This document shows positions 25,805 to 33,937 of a DNA stretch of 64,000 nucleotides, piece after piece. This DNA is from CBDDBX01 sp965225955 (GTDB lineage Bacteria; Acidobacteriota; Aminicenantia; UBA2199). Location: the NCBI GenBank assembly GCA_965225955.1, contig CBDDBX010000027.1, positions 24,636 to 88,635 on the forward strand, given 5' to 3'. A program made the translations under genes and the position numbers. The number at the start of each line of letters is the position of its first letter. The first letter of the stretch is position 1. Under the pieces are notes generated by a model. That model was not told the DNA's origin, made no database searches, and was given only the letters and a program-made list of their open reading frames with translations.

Positions 25805-26788
25805 ATGAAGAAAATTACGGGAATTGGAAATGCTCTTGTGGATATACTGATTAGAACAGAAGAGAGTGTACTTGATAAAAACGAGCTGCCTAAAGGTAGT
25901 ATGATACTTGTTGATAGTGACAGATCACTTTCAATACAGAAGAGTCTTGAGAACGAGCAAAAAGATATGTCATCAGGTGGATCAGTTGCCAATACTATAA
26001 GAGGCATTGCTGATCTGGGTGGTAAAGCAGGATATATAGGTAAAGTAGGGAATGACCAGTATGGTGATTTCTATGAAAACTATATGAGAGATAAAGGAAT
26101 TGAGACATTTGTAGGAAGAGGTAATGAACGTACAGGATGTTGTACTGTACTTATAACAGAAGACAGCGAAAGAACTTTTGCCACATACCTTGGCGCAGCA
26201 ATTGAGCTGGGAGTAGATGATATTACTGAAGATCTTTTCAAAGGTTACTCATACTTTCATATAGAAGGGTATCTTGTACAGAATAAACCTATGCTGGATA
26301 AAGCAATGGAAGTTGCTAAAGCTGCGGGTGTAACCTGTTCAATAGATCTGGCAAGTTATAATATGGTGGATGAGAACAGAGAATACTATCTGAAAAAGAT
26401 CGCTGAATCTATAGATATTGTTTTTGCAAATGAAGAAGAAGCTGCTTCTCTTACTGGTAAACAGAATCCTGCAGAAGCACTTGAAATAATTGCAGAGATG
26501 ACTGAAATTGCTGTGGTAAAATGCGGTGGTGATGGATCTCTCATTGCTGTCGGGAATGAAAGATATACAGTTGCACCTTTCAAAGTTGAAGCTGTTGATA
26601 CAACCGGAGCAGGTGACTACTATGCAGCTGGTTTTCTCTATGGCCTTGCAGCGGGGTACTCTTATGAAGAGAGTGGAATGATTGGTTCACGTCTTGCTTC
26701 AGAAGTAGTAAGAATTATAGGTACAACTCTTAGTGAAGAGAAAATAGATGAGATAAATAAGTGGGTTAAATCTGAACTGAAAAAATAA
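25805..26788 (+). CDS. PfkB-family sugar/nucleoside kinase, adenosine kinase-like
   Basis: This 327-residue kinase of the ribokinase fold shows the N-terminal GIGNALVDIL, the GGSVANTIRGIADLG substrate/lid segment and the C-terminal VDTTGAGDYYAAGF motif with the catalytic Asp. The GGSxxNT block and overall length resemble adenosine kinase-like members found in Bacteroidota and alphaproteobacteria, which convert adenosine to AMP, but fructose- or ribose-type substrates cannot be excluded. It has a GGAG ribosome binding site and is followed by a strong bidirectional terminator. Confidence 0.85.
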   Translation: MKKITGIGNALVDILIRTEESVLDKNELPKGSMILVDSDRSLSIQKSLENEQKDMSSGGSVANTIRGIADLGGKAGYIGKVGNDQYGDFYENYMRDKGIETFVGRGNERTGCCTVLITEDSERTFATYLGAAIELGVDDITEDLFKGYSYFHIEGYLVQNKPMLDKAMEVAKAAGVTCSIDLASYNMVDENREYYLKKIAESIDIVFANEEEAASLTGKQNPAEALEIIAEMTEIAVVKCGGDGSLIAVGNERYTVAPFKVEAVDTTGAGDYYAAGFLYGLAAGYSYEESGMIGSRLASEVVRIIGTTLSEEKIDEINKWVKSELKK

Positions 26789-26805
26789 CCCGGTAAAATA
26801 TTGAG

Positions 26806-26830
26806 GTAACCGGTTTTTATAACCGGTTAC
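26806..26830. terminator. Bidirectional hairpin terminator between the PfkB kinase gene and cheZ
   Basis: A perfect 10-bp stem (GTAACCGGTT 26806-26815, AACCGGTTAC 26821-26830) with a TTTAT loop lies between convergent genes. Confidence 0.75.
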
Positions 26831-26843
26831 ATATTAAAGATTT

Positions 26844-27677
26844 CTATTTCTGCTGGCTGTTAAAGTCAGCAATTATTTTGTCAACATCAGAAAGATCTGC
26901 GTCTACTGAAGCTGCAGCTCTTGATCCTGTAACCTCATGTTCATCATCAACTGCTGCTGAGGCGTCAATCTGTCCCCCCTGAAAATCATTGATAATCTGG
27001 TCTACGTCACTTTTATCCTGATCAGAAACCATAGTTTTATTGTCGATCTGGTGACCGAAATGATCAGGTTTATCTGCTTCATATCCAAGAAGATCATTAA
27101 GATATTCATTCAGTTTGGCAAGAGTATACATTACCTTCATCAGTTTCTGACGGTTAATATCCTGAAACTGGAAAGCATCCATTGCGTCAAATATTGTATT
27201 CTCAATGGACTGGCTGTACTCTTTTAAATACTGCATCACTTCGGCAACATCAACAGCTCCGGGACAATTCTCATTTAATTTTGAAATGTCTCCAATAAAC
27301 TTGTTCTGTTGTGAAATGAGTGTAAGTACCTTGTCAAGGTAATTCATAACAAGGTTGGTACCCTCTTCAGAAGCCTCAGTAACTTTGGAGATCTGCCCCA
27401 TAACCTTACCACGCTTCTGCGCTTCAGTAACAGCTGCCTGCTGTGGAGTTGGTTCAGGTTCAGCTGTTTCAGTGACAGGTTCTGCTACTGGTTCAGTTGC
27501 AGCTGCAACACCAGTCGCTTCTGCAGCAATACTCTCTGCAACAGCCTGAAAATCTACTTCAGCTTCGTCTGTTTCTTCAGTTTTACTTGTTAGATTTTCG
27601 TAAATCTCCTGCTGTTTGTTATCTTCTTCAGCAAAACTACCGCTTTTCAGAAGCTCATCAATGGCATTCTGATCCAT
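26844..27677 (-). CDS. cheZ: Chemotaxis protein phosphatase CheZ, with several CheY-binding-like peptides
   Basis: This 277-residue protein contains the CheZ helical hairpin (about 85-205) and its catalytic segment AFQFQDINRQKLMKV, where Asp and Gln match the residues that position water on phospho-CheY. CheZ removes phosphate from CheY and so resets flagellar switching. The N-terminus MDQNAIDELLKSG closely resembles the CheY-binding peptide of FliM (consensus LSQDEIDALL). The C-terminus has two similar acidic peptides, DVDQIINDF and DVDKIIADF, like the C-terminal CheY-binding tail of E. coli CheZ. An Ala/Glu/Pro-rich linker (40-80) separates the parts. It is directly downstream of cheY (1-nt gap). 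Confidence 0.9.
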   Translation of the reverse strand: MDQNAIDELLKSGSFAEEDNKQQEIYENLTSKTEETDEAEVDFQAVAESIAAEATGVAAATEPVAEPVTETAEPEPTPQQAAVTEAQKRGKVMGQISKVTEASEEGTNLVMNYLDKVLTLISQQNKFIGDISKLNENCPGAVDVAEVMQYLKEYSQSIENTIFDAMDAFQFQDINRQKLMKVMYTLAKLNEYLNDLLGYEADKPDHFGHQIDNKTMVSDQDKSDVDQIINDFQGGQIDASAAVDDEHEVTGSRAAASVDADLSDVDKIIADFNSQQK

Positions 27678-27678
27678 T

Positions 27679-28029
27679 TTATTTGAGTACCGCCTCTACT
27701 TTCTCTTTCAGTGTTTCTGGTGTAAAGGGTTTTACGATGTAGTTGTTCACTCCGTTTTTCAGAGCTGACACGATATCATCTTTCGCAGCATTTGTTGTAA
27801 CCATTAATATCGGAATAGATGCATTACCTGTTCTGACGTTCTTTACAAATTCAAGACCATCCATTTCAGGCATATTCCAGTCGGTAAGGATGATGTCAAT
27901 ACCACCAAGTTTAGTTAAAGCATCCTGTCCGTTTTCTGCTTCAACAATATCTTCGTAACCAATTCTTTTTAAGGTGTTTTTAATTATTCTTCTCATTGTT
28001 GAGGAATCATCTACGACTAAAAATTTCAT
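27679..28029 (-). CDS. cheY: Chemotaxis response regulator CheY
   Basis: This 116-residue single receiver domain has the acidic pair in VVDDSSTMRR, the phosphorylated Asp in DIILTDWNMPEMDG (about residue 55), the Thr in MVTTNA and the Lys in IVKPFTPE. DWNMP after the phosphorylation site is characteristic of CheY. Phospho-CheY binds the flagellar motor switch. It forms an operon with cheZ, which follows one base after its stop codon. It has an AGGAG ribosome binding site and is divergent from the gene at 28200. Confidence 0.95.
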   Translation of the reverse strand: MKFLVVDDSSTMRRIIKNTLKRIGYEDIVEAENGQDALTKLGGIDIILTDWNMPEMDGLEFVKNVRTGNASIPILMVTTNAAKDDIVSALKNGVNNYIVKPFTPETLKEKVEAVLK

Positions 28030-28163
28030 TCTTTATCTCCTGCCGTTATTCATATTAATATCATATAATTTAAAATTATTATTCTAAAAAGTCAACCGAT
28101 TCGTAATCCATTATACCATAATCTCTTTTAAAAAACTTTTCCTCCAGGTAAAAGAGGTCAGGA

Positions 28164-28192
28164 TTGACATCATTTTGCTGTGTATATATATT
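28164..28192 (+). promoter_or_regulatory. Promoter of the pilT operon (leaderless type)
   Basis: A perfect TTGACA (28164-28169) and TATATT (28187-28192) are 17 nt apart, and the -10 box ends 7 nt before the ATG at 28200. There is no ribosome binding site. The -35 box contains an in-frame TTG that a gene finder might wrongly take as a start. Confidence 0.7.
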
Positions 28193-28199
28193 TTTAATT

Positions 28200-28649
28200 A
28201 TGACAGATATATATAAAGTTCCAAAGAAAGAGAAGGATGTAATTGTTCAACTTGATGGTAAAGCGGGGACACCGGAAAAATACACTGTTTTTCTGAACTG
28301 TATTTCAAGATATGGCAATACAGAAGAGACAGTGGATGAATTTCTCAAAGAGTCTGTGGACTTTTTTGGGGTAAGAGCAGTTGAAGATGGACGTTTTTCA
28401 ATAATTAATTATGAGGCTATTGTCTATGTAATGGAAACCGAAGCCTTTGATCACGAAGCCAGAGACAGTTACAAACTGGTACTTGCAGGTGGTGAAGAGA
28501 TTGATGTTCTTGATTACACTCAGAGACCCTCTCAATACTCCAGAATACTCGACTATCTTAATAGTGGGGAAAAGTTTCTCTCTTTTATCTGTGATAACAG
28601 GCGTATTTACGTCAATCGTGCCAAAATTCTGAGAGTTGAAGTCAAATGA
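28200..28649 (+). CDS. Uncharacterised protein with two similar domains, coupled to pilT
   Basis: I do not recognise a named family with certainty. The 149-residue product seems to consist of two copies of one small domain: residues about 12-75 (VIVQLDGKA...TVDEFLKES...FSIINYEAIVYV) and 83-149 (YKLVLAGGE...RILDYLNSG...IYVNRAKILRVE). Each has a strand, a D-x-L/F helix around residue 45 of the domain, a hydrophobic strand and an IN/VN...I ending, reminiscent of the DUF6812 fold. The pilT gene starts inside its stop codon (ATGA overlap), so it probably works with PilT, for example in pilus or surface-motility control. There is no signal peptide. Confidence 0.65.
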   Translation: MTDIYKVPKKEKDVIVQLDGKAGTPEKYTVFLNCISRYGNTEETVDEFLKESVDFFGVRAVEDGRFSIINYEAIVYVMETEAFDHEARDSYKLVLAGGEEIDVLDYTQRPSQYSRILDYLNSGEKFLSFICDNRRIYVNRAKILRVEVK

Positions 28650-30085
28650 GCAGCAATATAGAGAAGTTCCTTGATGCATTCCTTAACTGGAATGGTGAGA
28701 GGCTTATCGTTGCACTGGGTAAGCAGGTTTGTGTTGAAAAAGATACTTCTCTGGTGCCAATAATTAAAAAAGAACTGAATGAAAGGGAGTTTCAGCTCCT
28801 TAAATCTGAGTTCAGTAAAATTTTTGGTGATAACAGATCTATTGAATTCAGAGGCAGAGAAATATTTGTCTCTTCAAATGAGAGTGAGTTAATATTCTCG
28901 GTTGCTGACGATAGCCAGATAACCGGTGCATTTGCACGGGGTGATGTTGAAAAGAGTATGAGTAGCCCTGAACCAGTTGCAGAAGAAGAACCAGTAGTAC
29001 AGGGGAGTGCGGAATTTAATCTCCAGAGTCTTCTTAAGCTGATGGTTGATAAAGGCTGTTCTGATCTGCACTTATGTACAGGATGCTACCCTTACATGAG
29101 ACTTGACGGGGACATGATTACCTTTGAAGAGTACGGTAAGATTGAAGAGAAGGTGCTGTGGGAACAGCTGGAAGAGATAACACCTGGTATCAATGTTGAC
29201 GAGTTCAGAAAAGATAATGACACTGATTATGCATACTCCCGGAAAGGGCTTGCACGGTTCAGGGCAAACCTTTTTAAAGACAACAGAGGTGTTGGAGCTG
29301 TTTTTCGTCAGATTCCCGAAAAGATACTTACTGTTGACCAGCTTGGAGTACCTGAAGCGGTAGTGAATCTCTGTTCTATTCCTAAAGGACTTATTCTGGT
29401 AACAGGGCCTACAGGAAGTGGTAAATCAACTACTCTGGCAGCACTGATAGATAATATAAACAGAACTCAGAAAAAGCATATAATTACAATTGAAGATCCA
29501 GTGGAATTTGTGCATGAAAACCAGCTCTCACTTGTTAATCAGAGAGAGATAAGTACTCATACACACTCATTTAAAAGAGCCCTGAGGGCTGCTTTAAGAG
29601 AAGATCCCGATGTGATTCTTGTTGGTGAGATGAGAGATCTGGAAACTATTGCAATTGCAATTGAAATGGCTGTTACAGGGCATCTTGTATTTGGAACCCT
29701 GCATACTTCTACAGCTATGGGAACTGTAGATCGTATAATTGATCAGTTTCCTGCAGATGAGCAGCCCCAGATCAGAACAATGCTTGCTGATTCACTTAAA
29801 GGAGTTGTTTCACAGACTCTGCTTAAAAAGAAGAAAGGGGGAAGAGTTGGAGCTTATGAAGTTCTGATTTCAAGTCCTGCAATAGCAAATCTTATCAGAG
29901 AAGGGAAAACCTTCCAGATTGCAACTCTCATGCAGACAGGTAAAGCTCAGGGAATGCAGATGATCAATTCTGTACTTGCTGATCTTGTAGCTTCAGGTGA
30001 GGTTGATGCTGATGAGGCCGTTATGAAAGCTGTAGACAAAGATAATCTGAAAATGCAGCTTAAAGGAAAAGGACTTATGGATTAA
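28646..30085 (+). CDS. pilT: PilT-family type IV pilus retraction ATPase with extra N-terminal domain
   Basis: This 479-residue protein carries a full PilT core from about residue 124: a PAS-like N-domain (LLKLMVDKGCSDLHL), Walker A GPTGSGKST (254-262), Asp box TIEDPVEFVH, Walker B ILVGEMRD with Glu328, and His box TGHLVFGTLHT. PilT drives pilus retraction as a hexamer. Residues 1-123 are an additional domain plus a Glu/Pro-rich linker that ordinary PilT (about 345 residues) lacks. It is translationally coupled to the upstream two-domain protein. No other pil genes are nearby. Confidence 0.9.
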   Translation: MSSNIEKFLDAFLNWNGERLIVALGKQVCVEKDTSLVPIIKKELNEREFQLLKSEFSKIFGDNRSIEFRGREIFVSSNESELIFSVADDSQITGAFARGDVEKSMSSPEPVAEEEPVVQGSAEFNLQSLLKLMVDKGCSDLHLCTGCYPYMRLDGDMITFEEYGKIEEKVLWEQLEEITPGINVDEFRKDNDTDYAYSRKGLARFRANLFKDNRGVGAVFRQIPEKILTVDQLGVPEAVVNLCSIPKGLILVTGPTGSGKSTTLAALIDNINRTQKKHIITIEDPVEFVHENQLSLVNQREISTHTHSFKRALRAALREDPDVILVGEMRDLETIAIAIEMAVTGHLVFGTLHTSTAMGTVDRIIDQFPADEQPQIRTMLADSLKGVVSQTLLKKKKGGRVGAYEVLISSPAIANLIREGKTFQIATLMQTGKAQGMQMINSVLADLVASGEVDADEAVMKAVDKDNLKMQLKGKGLMD

Positions 30086-30139
30086 GTTCTTTTCTGCTCA
30101 GGATCTTTGTTATTAAAAAAAAGACTATTTATTTCATAA

Positions 30140-30163
30140 AAAGACAGTAATTTTACTGTCTTT
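30140..30163 (+). terminator. Hairpin terminator after pilT
   Basis: An 11-bp stem (AAAGACAGTAA 30140-30150, TTACTGTCTTT 30153-30163) with a minimal TT loop lies 54 nt after the stop and runs into T-containing sequence. Confidence 0.65.
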
Positions 30164-30249
30164 ATTCCTAATCGTAAAAAAAATTTTTTTTTGCTTTAAA
30201 ATCCTCTATATAAGTGAGCCGGAAAGGGGATACTGCTGTTCTGACAGAG

Positions 30250-30278
30250 TTGACTTTTGATCTGAATAACGATATAAA
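30250..30278 (+). promoter_or_regulatory. Promoter of purF (leaderless type)
   Basis: TTGACT (30250-30255) and TATAAA (30273-30278) are 17 nt apart, and the -10 box ends 6 nt before the ATG at 30285. There is no ribosome binding site. Confidence 0.65.
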
Positions 30279-30284
30279 ATCTCT

Positions 30285-31742
30285 ATGTGTGGCGTAATAG
30301 GAATATATGACAGTGAAGAAGTAATTGCAAAAATGTACTCAGCAATGCTGACACTTCAGCATAGAGGACAGGATTCAGCAGGAATAGTAACCTTTGATGG
30401 TGCAAGATACCATATGAAAAAAGGGAACGGGCTTATAAGGGATATCTTTGACACAAATAATGTCTCCCGTCTTACCGGAGATGTTGCAATTGGTCATACA
30501 AGATATCCTACAGTAGGTGGTGGTATCAGTGAGGATGCCCAGCCTTTCTGGATTAATCAGCCATTTGGTATGGCAGGAGCTCACAATGGAAATGTAACAA
30601 ATTTCTATGAACTGAAAAAAGAGCTCTTTGAGAAGTCCCAGAAAATTGTTAATTCCAACTGTGACGGAGAGGTTATTCTCCACGTTTTTGCAGAATATAT
30701 AGATCGTTATAAGAAAAAGAAGATCACTCCGCAGATTATCTTCGGAGCAGTAAGACATGTATATAAGAAAGTTAAAGGCAGCTATTCAGCAGTAATTCAC
30801 ATTGCCGGTATAGGTATGGTGGCTTTCAGAGATCCATGGGGACTGAGACCTCTGGTGTTTGGTCAGAAAGACAATAAAACCTTTGGCTTTGCTTCTGAAA
30901 GTATTTCCCTGGATATTGTTGGTCTTGAAAATATTGTTGATGTTGAACATGGCGGAGCAGTTTTTATTAACAGCGAAAAGAAGGTTTATAAGAAAAAGGT
31001 ACTTAATAAACCATTCAGGCCATGTATTTTTGAATATATCTATTTTGCCCGCCCTGATACTGTAATTAACGGTATAAATGTAGATGCGGCAAGAGTTTCT
31101 CTTGGAAGAAAACTGGCAAGAAAAATCAGAAAGGAGAATCTGGATATTGATGTTGTTATTCCGGTTCCCGATTCAGCCAGAGCAGCTGCTATTGAAATTG
31201 CCCGCTCACTTCGTGTTAAGTATCGTGAAGGTCTGGTTAAAAACAGATACATCGGTCGTACTTTCATAATGCCGGGAAATAGTGTAAGAAAAAAATCCAT
31301 CAGGGAAAAACTGAATCCTATCGTTGATGTAATTAAAGATAAAAGTGTTCTGATTGTAGATGACTCAATTGTAAGAGGTAATACTTCCAAATCAATAGTT
31401 GAAATGGTAAGAGAGACGGGGGCTAAAAAAGTCTATTTTGCATCTTACTCTGCGCCTCTTGTTGAACCTTGCGTCTATGGTATTGATATGCAGACCAGAG
31501 GCGAATTTATCGCAGTTGATGCAACTGATAAGGAAGTTGCTGAAAAACTTGGGGCAGATGCAGTTATCTACCAGAATGTAGCAGATATGGAGCTTGCTGT
31601 AAGAGAGCAGAACATGAAAATTAAATCTTTCTGTAAAGCCTGCTTCAATGGAATTTATCCTACTAAAGATGTTTCAGATGAGACACTTGAATCCATTGAA
31701 GAAGAGAGACTTGATATAAGCAGAAAGAATGAGAATGAATGA
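30285..31742 (+). CDS. purF: Amidophosphoribosyltransferase
   Basis: This 485-residue enzyme makes phosphoribosylamine from PRPP and glutamine, the first committed step of purine synthesis. Cys2 directly after the start Met (MCGVIGIYD) is the glutaminase nucleophile. The PRPP loop VLIVDDSIVRGNTS is intact. Cysteines in FRPCIFEYIYF, VEPCVYGI and CKACFNG match the four Fe-S ligands of the Bacillus-type enzyme, but there is no propeptide before Cys2. The promoter ends 6 nt upstream of the ATG, so the mRNA is probably leaderless. The PATAN gene follows 12 nt downstream. Confidence 0.95.
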   Translation: MCGVIGIYDSEEVIAKMYSAMLTLQHRGQDSAGIVTFDGARYHMKKGNGLIRDIFDTNNVSRLTGDVAIGHTRYPTVGGGISEDAQPFWINQPFGMAGAHNGNVTNFYELKKELFEKSQKIVNSNCDGEVILHVFAEYIDRYKKKKITPQIIFGAVRHVYKKVKGSYSAVIHIAGIGMVAFRDPWGLRPLVFGQKDNKTFGFASESISLDIVGLENIVDVEHGGAVFINSEKKVYKKKVLNKPFRPCIFEYIYFARPDTVINGINVDAARVSLGRKLARKIRKENLDIDVVIPVPDSARAAAIEIARSLRVKYREGLVKNRYIGRTFIMPGNSVRKKSIREKLNPIVDVIKDKSVLIVDDSIVRGNTSKSIVEMVRETGAKKVYFASYSAPLVEPCVYGIDMQTRGEFIAVDATDKEVAEKLGADAVIYQNVADMELAVREQNMKIKSFCKACFNGIYPTKDVSDETLESIEEERLDISRKNENE

Positions 31743-31754
31743 GAATAACTTTTA

Positions 31755-32891
31755 ATGACAAATAGTGCCGTAGCCAGCTCCGGTAATTTAAGGGGGGTAG
31801 AACTTCTGCCTCTCTATTTCAGACTTTATCGTGAAAAACTTACCTGTACTCTGGTAATAACAAGTGACAGATTTGAGAGAAAAATCTATGTTGTGGATGG
31901 AAAACTGATCTTTGCATCTTCAAACGCTGTAGATGATTCCCTCGGTCGTTTTATGGTGAGAACCCGTATTATTGATGAAGATATCTTCGCCCGGGCCAGT
32001 CGCCACATGAAAGACAGGAAAGTACGTTTTGGTCGTGCTCTTCTGGAAATGAAGCTGATAGATTATGAGAGACTCTGGTATTCAGTGAAACAGCATATGA
32101 AGGAGATTATCTTCAGAACTATGCAGATTTCAAGAGTTGATTACAGAATCATTCATGATCAACAGGGAATAGAAGAGAATATTACTCTCGATTCGGAGAT
32201 ACCGGAAATTCTGGCAGATTCTTTGAGACAGGTTAAGAATCAGCAGGATTTTATAACCGATTACTTCGCAGATATAACAAATATATATGTCAGGAATCCG
32301 GCTCATGCGGATAGTATCTCTTTAAGAGAGTATGAAAAACATGTTCTGGATCTTGTAAAAAGAGGGAGTGAGCTTGAAACTCTGATAGAGCAGTGTGAGC
32401 TTCTTAAAGAAGATACTCTGAAGATATTGTACCTGTTTTTATCACTGGGAATTGTTTCAACAGATATCTCCTGTCAGATGAAGAGTGTAAAAGAAGAACC
32501 TTCCGGGGATGTTTCATCAGCATCTATACCATCCTCTTCCTCTTTCTCATCTTTTGAAGAGGCTCTCGGGTACTATAACAGAAAATATGTAATGGTTTTT
32601 AAATCCCTTACCAAAGAGATAGGCCCAATTGCGTACTCCATTATTTCAAAAGCTCTGGACGAGGTTTCTGAAACTCTTCCGGGGACTCTTAAAAAAGTCA
32701 GTCTCTGTTATGATGGAAGAATAGAAGAAGAACCCATTCTTAAAGCTGTATGGTATCACGATTTTGATAAGCATATTGCAGAGTTTGTAAGAGGGCTGGA
32801 AGAGCTCTTATATGCAGAACTCTTTGCTATAAAAAAACATCTTGGACCTGCCTATGAGCAGCAGATACTTAAATGGATCAATACTCAGTAA
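31755..32891 (+). CDS. PATAN (DUF4388)-domain protein
   Basis: This 378-residue cytoplasmic protein begins with a DUF4388/PATAN-like domain (about 12-140: LLPLYFRLYREKLTCTLVI, KIYVVDGKLIFASSN, GRFMVRTRIIDED, RFGRALLEMKLI), found in signalling proteins and receiver fusions of cyanobacteria, deltaproteobacteria and others. A helical middle part, a Ser-rich linker (about 250-270) and a helical C-terminal domain follow. Its role is not known; PATAN proteins often act in motility or two-component pathways. It lies 12 nt after purF without a strong ribosome binding site and may rely on re-initiation. Confidence 0.65.
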   Translation: MTNSAVASSGNLRGVELLPLYFRLYREKLTCTLVITSDRFERKIYVVDGKLIFASSNAVDDSLGRFMVRTRIIDEDIFARASRHMKDRKVRFGRALLEMKLIDYERLWYSVKQHMKEIIFRTMQISRVDYRIIHDQQGIEENITLDSEIPEILADSLRQVKNQQDFITDYFADITNIYVRNPAHADSISLREYEKHVLDLVKRGSELETLIEQCELLKEDTLKILYLFLSLGIVSTDISCQMKSVKEEPSGDVSSASIPSSSSFSSFEEALGYYNRKYVMVFKSLTKEIGPIAYSIISKALDEVSETLPGTLKKVSLCYDGRIEEEPILKAVWYHDFDKHIAEFVRGLEELLYAELFAIKKHLGPAYEQQILKWINTQ

Positions 32892-32955
32892 AACTTGAGA
32901 AGAAGCAGCTGGTTTTTCTGCGGATAATCTATTTTATTCTGCTCTTTTTCTGCCT

Positions 32956-33873
32956 ATGAAAAAAAATATTGTACAGATTCTGGGACCCACCGGAACAGGT
33001 AAAACCCGTATCACAATAGATCTTTGTAAAAGAATCAGAGGAGAGGTTATTTCAGCTGATTCAGTTCAGGTTTACAAGGGGTTTGATATTGGATCAGATA
33101 AAATAGGAAAAGATGAAATGGAGGGGGTTCCCCACTTTATGATTGATGTCTTTGATCCGGCAGAGCAGTTTAATGCATCGATATTTCTGGAACACTCTTA
33201 TAAAATAGCTGACGATATCGTTGCCAGAGGGGGAGTGCCCGTGGTATGTGGTGGTACAGCTCTGTACCATAGAGTGATGATAAAGGGGCTGTTTCAGGAT
33301 AAGGGAGCAGTCAGAATCCGACGGGAAAAACTTGAAGCCCTTGCTGATTCACTGGGAGTAGAGAGATTGTGGAACCGTGTCAGGGAGTTTGACCCGGAAT
33401 ATGCGGAAACTATAAAAGTTACTGATAGAAAACGGATTTTAAGAGCTCTGGAGATCTACTACAACAACGGTATAATACCTTCCAGACTTTCTGAACATAA
33501 TGTAACCCCTTATAGTGGGTGGAATTTTATAAGAATCGGTCTTGAAAGGGAGAGACAGCAACTATACAGACGTATTGAAAAAAGGGTTGACCAGATGGTT
33601 CACAAAGGCTTGTTTGAAGAGGTCGCAGCTCTGTTGAAGATCTATCCTGAGAGTGTACCTCCGTTTCAGGCAATTGGTTACAGGGAAGTTGTTCAGTATC
33701 TGAATGGTGAACTCTCATACGACAGATCTGTTGAGCTGATCAAGCAGCACACGAGGAATTTTGCCAAAAGACAACTCTCCTGGTACAGACAGGAAGAGGA
33801 TATAATCTGGTTTAATCCAGACAAACCTGATGAAATAGTAGATATAGTTTCTGAAATTATTGCTGGTAAATGA
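32956..33873 (+). CDS. miaA: tRNA dimethylallyltransferase
   Basis: This 305-residue enzyme adds a dimethylallyl group to N6 of A37 in tRNAs reading UNN codons, which includes tRNA-Ser(UGA) in this window. The P-loop GPTGTGKT, SADSVQVYKGFDIGS, HFMIDVFDP, CGGTALY, RILRALEIY and the C-terminal AIGYREV and KRQLSWYR motifs are present. There is no ribosome binding site upstream of the ATG (TTTTTCTGCCT), and no good -10 box at 6-8 nt, so the translation start mechanism is unclear. The gene follows the PATAN gene after 64 nt. Confidence 0.95.
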   Translation: MKKNIVQILGPTGTGKTRITIDLCKRIRGEVISADSVQVYKGFDIGSDKIGKDEMEGVPHFMIDVFDPAEQFNASIFLEHSYKIADDIVARGGVPVVCGGTALYHRVMIKGLFQDKGAVRIRREKLEALADSLGVERLWNRVREFDPEYAETIKVTDRKRILRALEIYYNNGIIPSRLSEHNVTPYSGWNFIRIGLERERQQLYRRIEKRVDQMVHKGLFEEVAALLKIYPESVPPFQAIGYREVVQYLNGELSYDRSVELIKQHTRNFAKRQLSWYRQEEDIIWFNPDKPDEIVDIVSEIIAGK

Positions 33874-33937
33874 GAATAATTTATTCAGATTTTGCGATAT
33901 GGGAATATAGTGATAAAATTGTACATCCGGAGGCACA

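Noticed and set aside
28164..28199. TTG at 28164 as start of the pilT-partner gene
   Set aside because: The TTG is part of a perfect TTGACA -35 box; the ATG at 28200 fits the promoter and the protein.
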